Assembly (NCBI RefSeq): GCF_945890115.1
Contig: NZ_CAMDCK010000001.1
Location: forward strand, 62,001 to 126,000
Origin: Sphingorhabdus sp. EL138
Lineage (GTDB): Bacteria > Pseudomonadota > Alphaproteobacteria > Sphingomonadales > Sphingomonadaceae
DNA length: 64,000 bases
Direction: 5' to 3'
The notes beneath the pieces were generated by a model. It was given only the letters and a program-made list of their open reading frames with translations, made no database searches and was not told the DNA's origin. Numbering within the stretch: position 1 is the stretch's first letter; every line of letters starts with the position of its first letter. Positions 37,272 through 48,140 of the stretch are shown in pieces. The translations under genes were made by a program, and so were the position numbers.

Positions 37272-39419
37272 CTACTCCGCTTTGCCCATCTGCCACACAA
37301 TAAACGCCGCCTCTTCTGCATTTTCGCGCAAGCGTTCGAACCGTCCGGACTTGCCGCCATGGCCAGCGCCCATATTGGTTTTGAGCAAAAGCACATTGTC
37401 GTCGGTTTTCATGTCGCGCAGCTTTGCGACCATCTTGGCGGGTTCCCAATAGGTGACGCGCGGGTCGTTGAGGCCTGCGGTCCATAGCATCGGCGGATAA
37501 GCCTGCGCCTTCACATTGTCATAAGGCGAGTAGCTGCGGATATAATCAAACGCCGCCTTATCTGTGATCGGGTTGCCCCATTCGGGCCATTCGCCCGGCG
37601 TCAATGGCAAGTCTTTATCCAACATGGTGTTGAGCACATCAACAAAGGCGACATGGCTAACCACCGCGCCGAACAATTCGGGTGCCTGATTGACGACAGC
37701 GCCCATGAGTTCGCCGCCAGCCGAACCGCCGCTTGCGGTCACCTTGCCCTTGCTGGTGAAGCCCAGATTGATCAAGCCTTTGGCCGCATCGACAAAGTCG
37801 TTGAAGGTATTGGTCCGCTTCGTCAGCTTACCATCCAGATACCATTGATAGCCCAAGTCATCCCCGCCCCGAATATGCGCAATGGCATACGCAAAACCAC
37901 GGTCGACCATCGACAGGCGGTTGGCGCTAAAACCGGGCGGCATGGCATAGCCATAAGCGCCATAAGCATATAGATGCAGCGGCTGACTGCCGTCTTTCTT
38001 GAAATCTTTTTTGGTCAGGATCGACACCGGAACCTGTGTGCCATCACGCGCGGTTATCATCACGCGTTCGGTCACATATTGGCTTGGGTCATATCCGCTG
38101 GGGATTTCCTGCACCTTCAGCGTTTCCAGCCGACCATCGGCGAGGGTGTAATCAAACACCGTGTCGGGCGTGACCATCGATTCATAGCCCAACCGCAGCT
38201 TCGTCACATCATATTCGGGGTTGTCGCCTAAACCAGCGTCATAGCTTGCCTCAGGAAATTTGATCCGCTCAACCTTTTTGGCATCGGCATAATCGCGGAT
38301 TTCAACCTGATCGAGGCCGTCAATACGGCCTTCGGTCACATAGAAATTCTTGAACAAAGACAGGCCGGTCAAATAATGGCGGTCGGAACCGGCAATCAAC
38401 GTGGTCCAGTCGCCGGGTGCCTTCATGCTGGCGGTCGCCACGCGGAAGTTTACATGATCATCATTGGTCAGAATGAATAAGGTTCCGTCGCGCACATCGA
38501 CGCTATATTGCCGCCCCACTTTGCGCGCAGATACCATGATGGGCGTCGCGGTCGGGTTGCTGGCGGGGACCAAGCGCACTTCGCTGGTGACATTGTCGCC
38601 CGTGCCAATGACAATCCAATCCTCTTGCGCGGTCAGGCCAACGCCGACGCCAAAGCCGATATCCTCTTCCTTATAGAGAAGCTTGGCCTTGCTCAGGTCA
38701 TCGCCCAGATGGTGGAACCACGCATTGTCGGTGCGCCAATTTTCGTTGGCTAGTCCATAGACCACGCCCTTGCTATCCGATGACCAGACAATGCCGGACA
38801 ATGTGCCGGGGATGATGTCGGCCAATTTTTTGCCCGTTTCCAAATTGCGGAAATGCAGGTCAAAGCGTTCCGACCCATTATCATCATAAGCATAAGCCAA
38901 AATCTTGCCGTCGGGGCTGATCTCGGCGGCCCCAAGGCGGAAATAGGCTTTGTCCTTGGCCAATTCATTTTCATCAAGGATAAGCTGGTCCGCGCCGCCC
39001 GCAACGGGCTTGCGATAATGCTTGCGATATTGCGCGCCCTCTTCGAATTTCGACCAGTAAATATAATCGCCATCCTTTTGCGGCACGCTGCTGTCATCTT
39101 CTTTGACGCGGCCCTTCATTTCTTGAAAAATCGTTTCGGTCAGCTTGGCCTGCGGCGCCATTTGTGCTTCGAAATAGGCATTTTCGGCATTGAGATGCGC
39201 CAATATCTCGGCATCATCGATCGTTGGATAGCTTGCATCGCGCAGCCAATGATAATCATCGCTAATCGTCACTCCATGATGGGTCGCCTGATGCGGACGC
39301 TTAACGGCGACGGGCGGCTTGATTTGCGCGGTGGCTTTTTCGGTCATGGCTTCTTTCTGGGCGAATGCGGGCGAGGATAATGCGCTGGTTGCAAAAATGA
39401 GTGGGAGCAGTGCTTTCAT
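37272..39419 (-). CDS. S9 family peptidase (oligopeptidase B-like)
   Basis: Signal peptide; DDYHWLRD; GGSAGGELMGAVVNQAPELF; C-terminal GAGHGGKSGRF. Start placed at 39419; the longer track ORF is rejected. Confidence 0.93.
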   Translation of the reverse strand: MKALLPLIFATSALSSPAFAQKEAMTEKATAQIKPPVAVKRPHQATHHGVTISDDYHWLRDASYPTIDDAEILAHLNAENAYFEAQMAPQAKLTETIFQEMKGRVKEDDSSVPQKDGDYIYWSKFEEGAQYRKHYRKPVAGGADQLILDENELAKDKAYFRLGAAEISPDGKILAYAYDDNGSERFDLHFRNLETGKKLADIIPGTLSGIVWSSDSKGVVYGLANENWRTDNAWFHHLGDDLSKAKLLYKEEDIGFGVGVGLTAQEDWIVIGTGDNVTSEVRLVPASNPTATPIMVSARKVGRQYSVDVRDGTLFILTNDDHVNFRVATASMKAPGDWTTLIAGSDRHYLTGLSLFKNFYVTEGRIDGLDQVEIRDYADAKKVERIKFPEASYDAGLGDNPEYDVTKLRLGYESMVTPDTVFDYTLADGRLETLKVQEIPSGYDPSQYVTERVMITARDGTQVPVSILTKKDFKKDGSQPLHLYAYGAYGYAMPPGFSANRLSMVDRGFAYAIAHIRGGDDLGYQWYLDGKLTKRTNTFNDFVDAAKGLINLGFTSKGKVTASGGSAGGELMGAVVNQAPELFGAVVSHVAFVDVLNTMLDKDLPLTPGEWPEWGNPITDKAAFDYIRSYSPYDNVKAQAYPPMLWTAGLNDPRVTYWEPAKMVAKLRDMKTDDNVLLLKTNMGAGHGGKSGRFERLRENAEEAAFIVWQMGKAE

Positions 39420-39473
39420 GAGACGACTTCCTCGCGTATATGGATAGCATAACCATATGAACGGAAGTCCGAC

Positions 39474-41282
39474 ATGTCTACCTATGAAGCCCGCCTCGCT
39501 GCCCTGCGCGCACAATTGAAGAAAGAACAGCTCGACGGATTTGTCGTGCCGATCTGCGACGAACATATGTCGGAATATGTCGGCGATTATGCACAACGGC
39601 TGGGCTGGCTCACGGGTTTTGGCGGCTCGGCGGGCAGCGCCGTTGTTTTGAGCGAAGAAGCCGCGATCTTCACCGATGGCCGCTACACGTTGCAGGTGCG
39701 TGAGCAGGTTGATGGCAAGCATTGGCAATATGTCGGCGTGCCGCAAACGAGCATCGCAGACTGGTTGCAAGAATATGCCCCGACCGGCGCGCGTATCGGC
39801 TATGACGCATGGGTCCACACCAAAAATTGGGTCGAAAGCGCGACCAAGGCACTGGCCGCCAAGGGCGCTGAACTGGTTGCGGTCAAGAGCAATCCAATCG
39901 ACAGGGTGTGGGCTGAACAGCCGCAGAAAAGCGTGGCCAAGCTAATCGTACACGACACCCAATATGCGGGGCAGAGCAGCGCCGAAAAACGTGCCGCTGT
40001 GGCCGAGTGGCTGACGGCGCATAAGCTCGACAGCACCGTCATTTCTGCGCTCGATTCGGTGGCGTGGTTGCTGAACATCCGCGGCTCCGACGTGTCGAAC
40101 ACCCCCGTCGCGCTCAGCTTTGTGCTGGCTTATGCCGATGGCACGGCGGACCTTTTTGTCGCGCCTGAAAAGGTTGACGACGCGGTCCGCGCGCATCTGG
40201 GCAATGCCGTGCGCCTGCGCGATCCGTCGGAATTTGTGCCCGAACTGCGGTCGATGGAGGGCAAGCGGATTGCCGTTGACCCCGACCGAGCGGTCGCCGC
40301 AATCTTTGGCGCGCTGCAAGCTGGCGGCGCCCAAATTATCGAGGCGCGCGACCCGACCATCCTGCCCAAGGCGGTCAAAAACCCTATCGAACAATCCGGC
40401 CACCGCGCCGCACAAGCCCGCGATGGCGCCGCGTTAAGCCGGTTCCTGCATTGGATGCGCGAAACCGCGTATAAAGGCGAATTGAACGAGTTATCCGCCG
40501 CCGCACGGTTGAAAGCATTCCGCGAAGATACTGGCATGCTCAAGGATCTGTCGTTCGATACCATCTCCGCCACTGGTCCTAATGGCGCGCATTGCCATTA
40601 TAAGGTCGATGAAAGCACCAACCGCGATATTGAACCCAACAGCATCTATCTCGTCGATAGCGGCGGGCAATATTTGGACGGCACCACCGACGTCACCCGC
40701 ACCATCTGGGTCGGCCCGGGCAAACCCACCGCCGAGATGAAGGACCGCTTCACCCGCGTTCTGAAGGGCCACATCGCCTTGGCCTGCGCCGTGTTTCCCG
40801 AAGGCACCAGAGGGGCGCAATTAGACAGCATGGCACGCGCTTCCCTGTGGCAGGCCGGCCTCGATTACGCCCATGGCACGGGCCATGGCGTCGGCAGCTT
40901 CCTTGCGGTCCACGAAGGGCCGCAACGCATCGCCAAATTCGCTGGCGGGCAGGCGGGCAGCGACGAGCCGTTGCAAGCGGGCATGATCCTGTCGAACGAG
41001 CCAGGCTATTATAAATCCGGCGAATATGGCATCCGCATCGAAAATCTCGTGCTGGTCGAGGAGCGCTCGATTGCAGGCGCGGAGGGGCGCTATTTCGGGT
41101 TTGAGACTTTGACCTTCGCGCCGATTGACAAGAATTTGGTGGACGTGAGCCTACTCAACGCCGACGAACTGCGCTGGTGGAATGAATATCACATTAAGGT
41201 ATTCGAAATTGTAGGCCCGCAATTGGAGGGCGCTGCACTGGCATGGGCGACGGAGGCCTGTGCGGGGTTGGCGGCAGGCTAA
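39474..41282 (+). CDS. Xaa-Pro aminopeptidase, M24B family
   Basis: IYLVDSGGQYLDGTTDVTRT, GHGVGSFLAVHEGPQ, MILSNEPGYY. Confidence 0.95.
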   Translation: MSTYEARLAALRAQLKKEQLDGFVVPICDEHMSEYVGDYAQRLGWLTGFGGSAGSAVVLSEEAAIFTDGRYTLQVREQVDGKHWQYVGVPQTSIADWLQEYAPTGARIGYDAWVHTKNWVESATKALAAKGAELVAVKSNPIDRVWAEQPQKSVAKLIVHDTQYAGQSSAEKRAAVAEWLTAHKLDSTVISALDSVAWLLNIRGSDVSNTPVALSFVLAYADGTADLFVAPEKVDDAVRAHLGNAVRLRDPSEFVPELRSMEGKRIAVDPDRAVAAIFGALQAGGAQIIEARDPTILPKAVKNPIEQSGHRAAQARDGAALSRFLHWMRETAYKGELNELSAAARLKAFREDTGMLKDLSFDTISATGPNGAHCHYKVDESTNRDIEPNSIYLVDSGGQYLDGTTDVTRTIWVGPGKPTAEMKDRFTRVLKGHIALACAVFPEGTRGAQLDSMARASLWQAGLDYAHGTGHGVGSFLAVHEGPQRIAKFAGGQAGSDEPLQAGMILSNEPGYYKSGEYGIRIENLVLVEERSIAGAEGRYFGFETLTFAPIDKNLVDVSLLNADELRWWNEYHIKVFEIVGPQLEGAALAWATEACAGLAAG

Positions 41283-41358
41283 CGCGTAACCACCCTTGAC
41301 GCCCAAGCGCGGGCAAAGCCATACACTGCTCCAACGTCCTAATATTTGAGGAACCCCC

Positions 41359-42237
41359 ATGACGCAGACATTTTCCGAATATACTCCCGCCGACGTCTGG
41401 GAATGGAACACCGAAAATGGCGGCCAATTTGCCAATATCAACCGGCCCGTCGCTGGTGCGACCCATGACAAAGAGCGCCCCGTCGGCAAGCACCCGATGC
41501 AGCTCTATTCGCTGGCCACGCCCAATGGCGTGAAGGTTACGGTGATGCTTGAGGAGTTGTTGGCGCTGGGACACAGCGGCGCAGAATATGATGCGTGGCT
41601 GGTCAACATCCGTGAGGGCAACCAGTTTTCGAGCGGCTTTGTTGAGGCAAACCCCAATTCCAAAATCCCAGCTTTGTTCGACCATTCCACGCCCACGCCG
41701 ACGCGCGTTTTCGAGTCTGGGTCGATCCTTTGGTATCTGGCAGAGAAATTCGGTGCCTTTCTCCCTACCGAGCATCAGGCGCGGACTGAGACCATCAACT
41801 GGCTGATGTGGCAAATGGGCAGCGCGCCCTATCTCGGCGGCGGTTTTGGCCATTTTTACGCATATGCGCCGTTCAAGTTCGAATATGCCATTGACCGTTT
41901 TGCCATGGAGGTAAAGCGGCAATTGGACGTCCTAGATCGCAATTTGGCAGAGCGGGAATATATGGCGGGCGATGCTTACACTATCGCCGATATAGCAATT
42001 TGGCCGTGGTATGGCGCGTTGGTGAAAGGGTTAATTTACAACGCTGGGGACTTCCTTTCAGTGCATGAATATAAAAATGTCATCCGCTGGACCGACCAAA
42101 TTGCCGAGCGGCCTGCCGTCAAACGAGGCCGCATGGTCAACCGCGTCATGGGCGACCCCGCGAGCCAGTTGCCTGAACGGCATGACGCAAGCGATTTTGA
42201 CACCAAAACGCAGGACAAGGTCGCGGCAGCAAGCTGA
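41359..42237 (+). CDS. yghU: Glutathione S-transferase family, YghU-type disulfide oxidoreductase
   Basis: FANINRPVAGATHDKERPVGKHPMQLYSLATPNGVKVTVMLEELLALG, near-collinear with E. coli YghU. Confidence 0.92.
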   Translation: MTQTFSEYTPADVWEWNTENGGQFANINRPVAGATHDKERPVGKHPMQLYSLATPNGVKVTVMLEELLALGHSGAEYDAWLVNIREGNQFSSGFVEANPNSKIPALFDHSTPTPTRVFESGSILWYLAEKFGAFLPTEHQARTETINWLMWQMGSAPYLGGGFGHFYAYAPFKFEYAIDRFAMEVKRQLDVLDRNLAEREYMAGDAYTIADIAIWPWYGALVKGLIYNAGDFLSVHEYKNVIRWTDQIAERPAVKRGRMVNRVMGDPASQLPERHDASDFDTKTQDKVAAAS

Positions 42238-42321
42238 AAGCTGTCATCTTTAGAAGGTTGCGCGCACCTATCGGCCTTGTCCGAAAACAGTTCGGGCGTT
42301 TCCTTTGGCGCGGCCACAGAT

Positions 42322-42413
42322 TGGCGGAGACGGAGGGATTCGAACCCTCGGTACCGAATTATCAGTACGACGGTTTAGCAAACCGTTGGTTTCAGCCACT
42401 CACCCACGTCTCC
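42322..42413 (-). tRNA. tRNA-Ser (anticodon GCT)
   Basis: Minus strand GGAGACGTGGGTGAGTGGCTGAAACCAACGGTTTGCTAAACCGTCGTACTGATAATTCGGTACCGAGGGTTCGAATCCCTCCGTCTCCGCCA; long variable arm; loop TTGCTAA; encoded CCA. Confidence 0.97.
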
Positions 42414-42610
42414 TGTGCGCTTGGCATGGGCGGCCTATAGCGGCCCATGCATTTAGCTGCAATGGTTATTGACACAGACGACGGATAAGAAGAAAAACTG
42501 GCGGTGCAGGTTCGATTTGACGCGCATCGGACGTGTAGTGTCGCCTGTTCATCATGCGCTCATCCAGATAGTCCATAGCGCGGCAAGAATAACTTTTGAG
42601 GTGGGTCCGG

Positions 42611-43390
42611 ATGTTTTTGGCGAAAATGGGATTAAAGAAACCGATATATTATCTGACGATGCTGCTGGCGGCAGGCGCGCTTGTTGCTTCGCCCGCACAG
42701 GCACAGATCAGTAATGTTGATCCGAACGACGCGATTGACGCAGACCTTGGCACCCCGCCCGCTGGCCCAGATGCAAGCACTGAAACTGCGCCAATGGCGC
42801 AAGACGAGACAGTCACGCAAGATGGCGTGCCGACCGACGCAATACCCGCAGATGGATCGGACGCCCAAGCCAGCGCTGCACCGGCGCAAGCAGTCGTTCC
42901 GATAGGCGATACATATCAAAAGGACGACCTCCTTGGCGCCGCTGAGGGCGTCTTTGGAAAAGGCGCGCAGGGGCTTGGTTTGCTAATTGAGGATATCCTC
43001 AAAAAACAAGGTCGCCCCAATGGATATATTGTGGGACGTGAAGGCGGCGGCGCTTTTTTAGTCGGCCTTCGTTATGGGTCCGGTACGTTGAACCACCGCG
43101 TGGAAGGCGAAAAGCCGGTCTATTGGACAGGCCCCTCCATTGGTCCTGACGCTGGGGCAAATGCAGGAAGCACCTTCATTTTGGTCTATAATCTGTACGA
43201 TACAGAAGACATCTATGAACGCTTCCCTGCCGCAGAAGGCGTCGCCTATCTGGTCGGCGGTTTCAACGCCAGCTATCTGCGTCGCGGTGGTGTGGTATTG
43301 ATCCCGATCCGGGTCGGTGCAGGGCTTCGGCTTGGCGCAAATGTGGGCTATATGCGCTTTTCCAAAAAGCAGCGCTGGCTACCCTTTTAA
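42611..43390 (+). CDS. eipA: DUF1134/EipA family envelope integrity protein
   Basis: Signal peptide; IGDTYQKDDLLGAAEGVFGKGAQGLGLLIEDILKKQGRPNGYIVGREGGGAFLVGLRYGSG. Confidence 0.88.
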   Translation: MFLAKMGLKKPIYYLTMLLAAGALVASPAQAQISNVDPNDAIDADLGTPPAGPDASTETAPMAQDETVTQDGVPTDAIPADGSDAQASAAPAQAVVPIGDTYQKDDLLGAAEGVFGKGAQGLGLLIEDILKKQGRPNGYIVGREGGGAFLVGLRYGSGTLNHRVEGEKPVYWTGPSIGPDAGANAGSTFILVYNLYDTEDIYERFPAAEGVAYLVGGFNASYLRRGGVVLIPIRVGAGLRLGANVGYMRFSKKQRWLPF

Positions 43391-43995
43391 CGCGCGCGGA
43401 TATCTTCCATCCGTTTGAGATAGCGGGCAAGCACGTCAATTTCCAAATTGACGTGCCGTCCGACGGCAAGTGTATCCAATGTCGTCATCTGCGCCGTGTG
43501 CGGAATGATATTCAGCATGAAATGCGCTGAACCATCGGCTTGGTCTGCAATGTCATTAACAGTCAGCGATACGCCGTCAACGGTGATCGAACCTTTTGCC
43601 GCGATATAAGCCGCAAGGCCGGATGGAGCCGCAACCGTCACTTTCCAACTGTCCCCAATGGTTTCGCTGGCGACGATTTGGCCAACACCATCGACATGTC
43701 CGGTAACAATATGCCCGCCCAGTTCATCGCCAACTTTTAACGCACGTTCGAGGTTCAGTCGGGTGCCTTGTTCCCACATGCCGGCGGCTGTGCACGAAAC
43801 GGTTTCTGCCGATGCGTCGATCGCGAACCATCCATCACCTTTATCAACGACCGTCAGGCATACACCCGAACAGGCAATCGAGGCCCCAATGGCAACAGTA
43901 TCCATATCATAAGCGCAGGATATGACGAGGCGCAGGTCACCGCGCTGTTCGGATGTCCGAATGCTGCCGACGTCCGTTATGATACCTGTAAACAT
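43387..43995 (-). CDS. ribE: Riboflavin synthase alpha chain
   Basis: MFTGIITDVGSI; IGASIACSGVCLTV; GGHIVTGHVDGVG duplicated lumazine-binding domains. Confidence 0.96.
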   Translation of the reverse strand: MFTGIITDVGSIRTSEQRGDLRLVISCAYDMDTVAIGASIACSGVCLTVVDKGDGWFAIDASAETVSCTAAGMWEQGTRLNLERALKVGDELGGHIVTGHVDGVGQIVASETIGDSWKVTVAAPSGLAAYIAAKGSITVDGVSLTVNDIADQADGSAHFMLNIIPHTAQMTTLDTLAVGRHVNLEIDVLARYLKRMEDIRAR

Positions 43996-44013
43996 AAAAG
44001 CTGCACCCTTTTC

Positions 44014-44958
44014 CTAATTCGCTTTTTCGTAGACTTCGAGACGGTCTTTGCCAAGACTGCGGGCATCCGAAAGCTGCCATATTCCGTGGGCATCCTGAAG
44101 TTGGGTTAGCCCGATATCGTTCAAACATGCCTTACCCGCGCCCAGCAATATCGGCGCGCGATACAGCATGAGCCTGTCGACGAGACCTTCACGCAAGAAA
44201 GCTGTCGCTGTCGCAGCGCCGCCTTCAATCAGCAAACTGTTGCAGCCCAATTCAGCAATGTCCTGCGGCCTGCGAATACCCTCCCAACCCTGCGGCGCGT
44301 CGGCGCTACCCAGCATTATCCTGCGGGGTTGGCATGCACCCAGCCCTGCGAGCCGGACGTTCAATTGCGGTGCATCGGCACGCACGGTCCCTGACCCCAC
44401 CAATATTGCGTCGGAGCGTGCCCGTTCGACATGGCTATGCGCGCGCGCAACGTCGCCAGTGACCCACCGGCTGCTGCCATCTGCCATGGCGATTTGACCA
44501 TCTAGCGAGCTTGCGATCTTCAAAGTTACAAAAGGGCGGCGGTGATCTATTCGGCTTATAAAACCAGCTAGGCTTTGCCGCGCTTGGGGTGCCATGACGT
44601 CCGTGGTGACCGTGATGCCCGCGGCTTTGAGCGCCTCTATGCCTGCACCAGCCGTGCGTGGATCGGGGTCTTGCAATGCAATGACAACCCTCGCGGGCCC
44701 TGCTTCGGTCAATAATTGGGCGCAAGCTGGGCCGCGTTGTGACATATGTGCGCAGGGTTCCAGCGTGACGTAGATGGTACTGCCGCGCGCCGCTTCGCCC
44801 GCTTGCGCAAGTGCCATTGCCTCTGCATGTGGACGGCCACCCCGCTGCGTCCATCCGCGCCCTATGACTCGGTCGTCTTTCACGATGATACAAGCTACAG
44901 ACGGATTTTGGCCGGTTCGCCCAACACCGCGTTCAGCGAGCGACAACGCCGCCGCCAT
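44014..44958 (-). CDS. ribD: Bifunctional deaminase/reductase RibD
   Basis: GRTGQNPSVACIIVKDDRVIGRGWTQRGGRPHAEAMAL and VTLEPCAHMSQRGPACAQLL. Confidence 0.96.
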   Translation of the reverse strand: MAAALSLAERGVGRTGQNPSVACIIVKDDRVIGRGWTQRGGRPHAEAMALAQAGEAARGSTIYVTLEPCAHMSQRGPACAQLLTEAGPARVVIALQDPDPRTAGAGIEALKAAGITVTTDVMAPQARQSLAGFISRIDHRRPFVTLKIASSLDGQIAMADGSSRWVTGDVARAHSHVERARSDAILVGSGTVRADAPQLNVRLAGLGACQPRRIMLGSADAPQGWEGIRRPQDIAELGCNSLLIEGGAATATAFLREGLVDRLMLYRAPILLGAGKACLNDIGLTQLQDAHGIWQLSDARSLGKDRLEVYEKAN

Positions 44959-44981
44959 GAACCGAAGGTCACTGGCGATCG

Positions 44982-45389
44982 TTATTGCCCTGCCCCTTCA
45001 GTAGCCGGAGGCGCAGCGGCTTTCGTCGCCTCCTGCGCGCGTTGTGCTTCACGATCTATCTTGTCGACGTCCATCCCGACGGCCCGTCCAAATGCCTTAT
45101 ATGCTTCCTTTTCACGCGCGCGCATTTCGTCTTTCAGCTTCTGGCGCTCGGCAATTGCGGCCTTGCTTTCTTCAAGCGAGCGCGTGGCGGGCCAGCTTTC
45201 AATATAAATGATTTCGCGCGGCGGTGGCGTAGCCTTCTCGATGGAATCGAGATAAAATGTGTAGATGATGATCGTCGTCGGCACGCAGGCCGCCAAAAAC
45301 AGCCAAGGGCTATGACTGCCTGACGTGCGCAGAAATCCGACAAGGTCTCGACCTGCGTTGCGGAGCGATACATCTTTTAAAAACGCCAT
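44982..45389 (-). CDS. Uncharacterised single-TM protein with coiled-coil-like C-terminus
   Basis: SPWLFLAACVPTTIIIYTFYL TM followed by a charged helical region. Confidence 0.6.
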   Translation of the reverse strand: MAFLKDVSLRNAGRDLVGFLRTSGSHSPWLFLAACVPTTIIIYTFYLDSIEKATPPPREIIYIESWPATRSLEESKAAIAERQKLKDEMRAREKEAYKAFGRAVGMDVDKIDREAQRAQEATKAAAPPATEGAGQ

Positions 45390-45448
45390 GGCACTCCAAT
45401 AAGGCGCACGCGGCGCGATTTCCAGTGCCCACTTACAAGACGCGCAGA

Positions 45449-47107
45449 TTATCCACCGCTGCGGAAGGCATTGGTGATCGGATAACGCCGATCGCGGCCA
45501 AAATTGCGTGTCCCAAGCTTTACGCCCGGCGGTGCCTGCCGCCGCTTATATTCGGCGAGATAGAGCAAGCGTTCGATCCGCGTGACCGCGTCCCGGTCAA
45601 AGCCAAGCGCGACAACCTCATCCACCGACTTCTCCCCCTCCACCAATGCATGCAGCATCTTATCGAGAATGGGATAATCGGGCAGCGAATCGCTGTCTTT
45701 CTGGTCTGGCCGCAATTCCGCACTTGGTGGCTTGGTGATGATGTTTTCCGGGATCAATGGCCCGTCACGCCCAAGGCCAATGCGAGGCTTGTGGCTGTTG
45801 CGCCATTCTGAAATGGCAAAGACAGTCATTTTATACGCGTCCTTCAACGGATTATACCCGCCCGCCATGTCGCCATAGATGGTGGCATAACCAACGCTCA
45901 TCTCGCTCTTGTTGCCGGTCGTTAGCAGCATGTGCCCAAATTTGTTGGACAAGGCCATCAGCGTAAGCCCGCGGACACGCGACTGGATGTTTTCCTCACT
46001 AATATCGGCATCGCGGCCGGCAAAACTGTCCGACAACATGCCATCGAATGCCTCGACCGCTGACGAAATAGGGATAGTGTCGATCTTGCACCCGATCATC
46101 GCGGCGCATTCGGCTGCGTCATCGAGGCTGGATTGGCTGGTGTAGCGACTGGGCAACATGACACACCAGACGCGATCAGGTCCAAGCGCGTCCGCTGCGA
46201 TAGCGGCACATAATGCACTGTCGATACCGCCCGACATGCCAAGCACCACGCCCGGAAAGCGATTGGTGTCGACATAATCGCGCAGGCCAACGACCATAGC
46301 GCTATAAATATCGGCGGGATGCTCGTCCCACCGCGCCTTGGGGCCATCTGCACATACCCAGCCCCCGTCACTGCGGTGCCAATGCGTCATGCGCAGATGT
46401 TCTTCCCAATCGGGCAAGCGCTGCGCAACAGCGCCATCAGCGTTCAGCACGAAGGAGCAGCCGTCAAAGACCAGCTCATCCTGTCCGCCCACCCGGTTCA
46501 GGAACATTAATGGCAATCCGGTTTCGCGAACCCGCGCCGCAAAAACTTCTTCCAGCCGCCGGTCATCCTTATCGATTTCATAAGGGCTGCCATTGGTTGA
46601 AATCAGCAATTCAGCGCCGCGTTGCTTTAAGTGCAGGCTGACAGGTGCCAACCAGCCATCTTCGCAAATGGGCACACCCAGACGCACACCGCGAAATTCG
46701 ACAGGCTCTGGCAGCGGACCCGCCGCAAAAATACGCTTTTCATCAAAGGTCCCGTAATTGGGCAGTTCATGCTTATAGCGCACGGCGGCAATCCGCCCGC
46801 CGTCCAGCAAGGCAATGCCGTTATAAAGCGTGCCATCATCCGCAAAAATCGAGCCAACCAGCATCGCTGGCCCCCCGTCAGAGGTTGCAGCCGCGAGCTT
46901 GGCCAATTCTTCGGCGGCACGTGCCGCAAATGCGGGCTTTAACACCAGATCTTCGGCCGGATAGCCAATCAGTTGCTGTTCGGGAAATACGATCAGATCA
47001 GCTTGCCCAGCCTTTACGCGCCATTCCAGCATTGCTGCTGCGTTACCTGCAAGGTCGCCCACGCGCTGATTAAGCTGCGCCATTGCAATATTAAGCTGGT
47101 TTGTCAT
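45449..47107 (-). CDS. nadE: Glutamine-dependent NAD+ synthetase
   Basis: N-terminal nitrilase domain (MAQLNQRVGDLAGN, VPICEDGW) and LGMSGGIDSALCAAIAADALG. Confidence 0.95.
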   Translation of the reverse strand: MTNQLNIAMAQLNQRVGDLAGNAAAMLEWRVKAGQADLIVFPEQQLIGYPAEDLVLKPAFAARAAEELAKLAAATSDGGPAMLVGSIFADDGTLYNGIALLDGGRIAAVRYKHELPNYGTFDEKRIFAAGPLPEPVEFRGVRLGVPICEDGWLAPVSLHLKQRGAELLISTNGSPYEIDKDDRRLEEVFAARVRETGLPLMFLNRVGGQDELVFDGCSFVLNADGAVAQRLPDWEEHLRMTHWHRSDGGWVCADGPKARWDEHPADIYSAMVVGLRDYVDTNRFPGVVLGMSGGIDSALCAAIAADALGPDRVWCVMLPSRYTSQSSLDDAAECAAMIGCKIDTIPISSAVEAFDGMLSDSFAGRDADISEENIQSRVRGLTLMALSNKFGHMLLTTGNKSEMSVGYATIYGDMAGGYNPLKDAYKMTVFAISEWRNSHKPRIGLGRDGPLIPENIITKPPSAELRPDQKDSDSLPDYPILDKMLHALVEGEKSVDEVVALGFDRDAVTRIERLLYLAEYKRRQAPPGVKLGTRNFGRDRRYPITNAFRSGG

Positions 47108-47204
47108 GTCTTCACCCTTATTGTCCACAAACTAGCGGAGCAAGCCGATTGTCAGGCTTGCCTCGCACCGCTAGAGCGTCACAACAGATTGCAGGGACAC
47201 ATAT

Positions 47205-48140
47205 ATGAAATTGATGACAGGCAACAGCAACCTGCCACTGGCGCAGGGTATTGCCGATTATATGAAATTGCCGCTGACCAACGCCAGCGTCCGCCGTTTC
47301 GCCGACAATGAAATTTTCGTCGAAATTCACGAAAATGTGCGCGGCGAGGATATGTTTGTGATTCAATCCACCAGCCATCCTGCAAATGACAATTTGATGG
47401 AACTGCTGATCATGATCGATGCGTTGCGGCGGGCGTCAGCCAAACGGATTACTGCCGTTTTGCCCTATTTCGGCTATGCACGTCAGGACCGGAAACCCGG
47501 CCCACGCACGCCCATCTCTGCCAAGCTTGTCGCCAATCTCATTACCGAAGCTGGGGCCGACCGGGTGTTGACCGTTGATTTGCACGCTGGGCAGATTCAG
47601 GGCTTTTTTGATATTCCCACTGACAATCTCTATGGCGCACCCGTCATGAGCGCAGACATATTGGAACGACATGGCGACAAAAATATCACTGTCGTATCGC
47701 CCGATGTTGGCGGCGTTGTCCGCGCCCGCGCGCTCGCCAAACGCCTCGACGACGCGCCGCTTGCCATCGTCGACAAGCGACGCGAAAAAGCAGGTGTGTC
47801 CGAAGTTATGAACATCATCGGTGACGTAAAGGACCGATTCTGCATCCTAATCGACGACATTGCTGACAGCGCCGGTACATTGTGCAACGCCGCCGACGCC
47901 TTGAAAGCGGCTGGCGCGTCAGACGTGGTTGCCTATATCACCCATGGCGTATTATCTGGTGAAGCCGTAAATCGGGTCAACGCGTCGTCGTTACGAAAGT
48001 TGGTCATCACCGATTCGATTATGGCGTCGGATGCAGCCATTGCGAGCGCGAAAATCCGCCAGCTTCCGATCGCGCCCTTGTTGGGTGAGGCGATCAAGCG
48101 GATTGCGGACGAAAGCTCGGTTAGCTCCTTGTTCGATTGA
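47205..48140 (+). CDS. prs: Ribose-phosphate pyrophosphokinase
   Basis: [56 protein letters not shown]. Confidence 0.97.
   Translation: MKLMTGNSNLPLAQGIADYMKLPLTNASVRRFADNEIFVEIHENVRGEDMFVIQSTSHPANDNLMELLIMIDALRRASAKRITAVLPYFGYARQDRKPGPRTPISAKLVANLITEAGADRVLTVDLHAGQIQGFFDIPTDNLYGAPVMSADILERHGDKNITVVSPDVGGVVRARALAKRLDDAPLAIVDKRREKAGVSEVMNIIGDVKDRFCILIDDIADSAGTLCNAADALKAAGASDVVAYITHGVLSGEAVNRVNASSLRKLVITDSIMASDAAIASAKIRQLPIAPLLGEAIKRIADESSVSSLFD

Noticed and set aside
39420-39818. Upstream extension of the S9 peptidase ORF
   Set aside because: Overlaps the Xaa-Pro aminopeptidase gene. A signal peptide start lies at 39419.
42322-42413. tRNA-Ser as an integration site for an island
   Set aside because: No integrase and no direct repeat of the tRNA 3' end noticed nearby; flanks are ordinary chromosomal genes.
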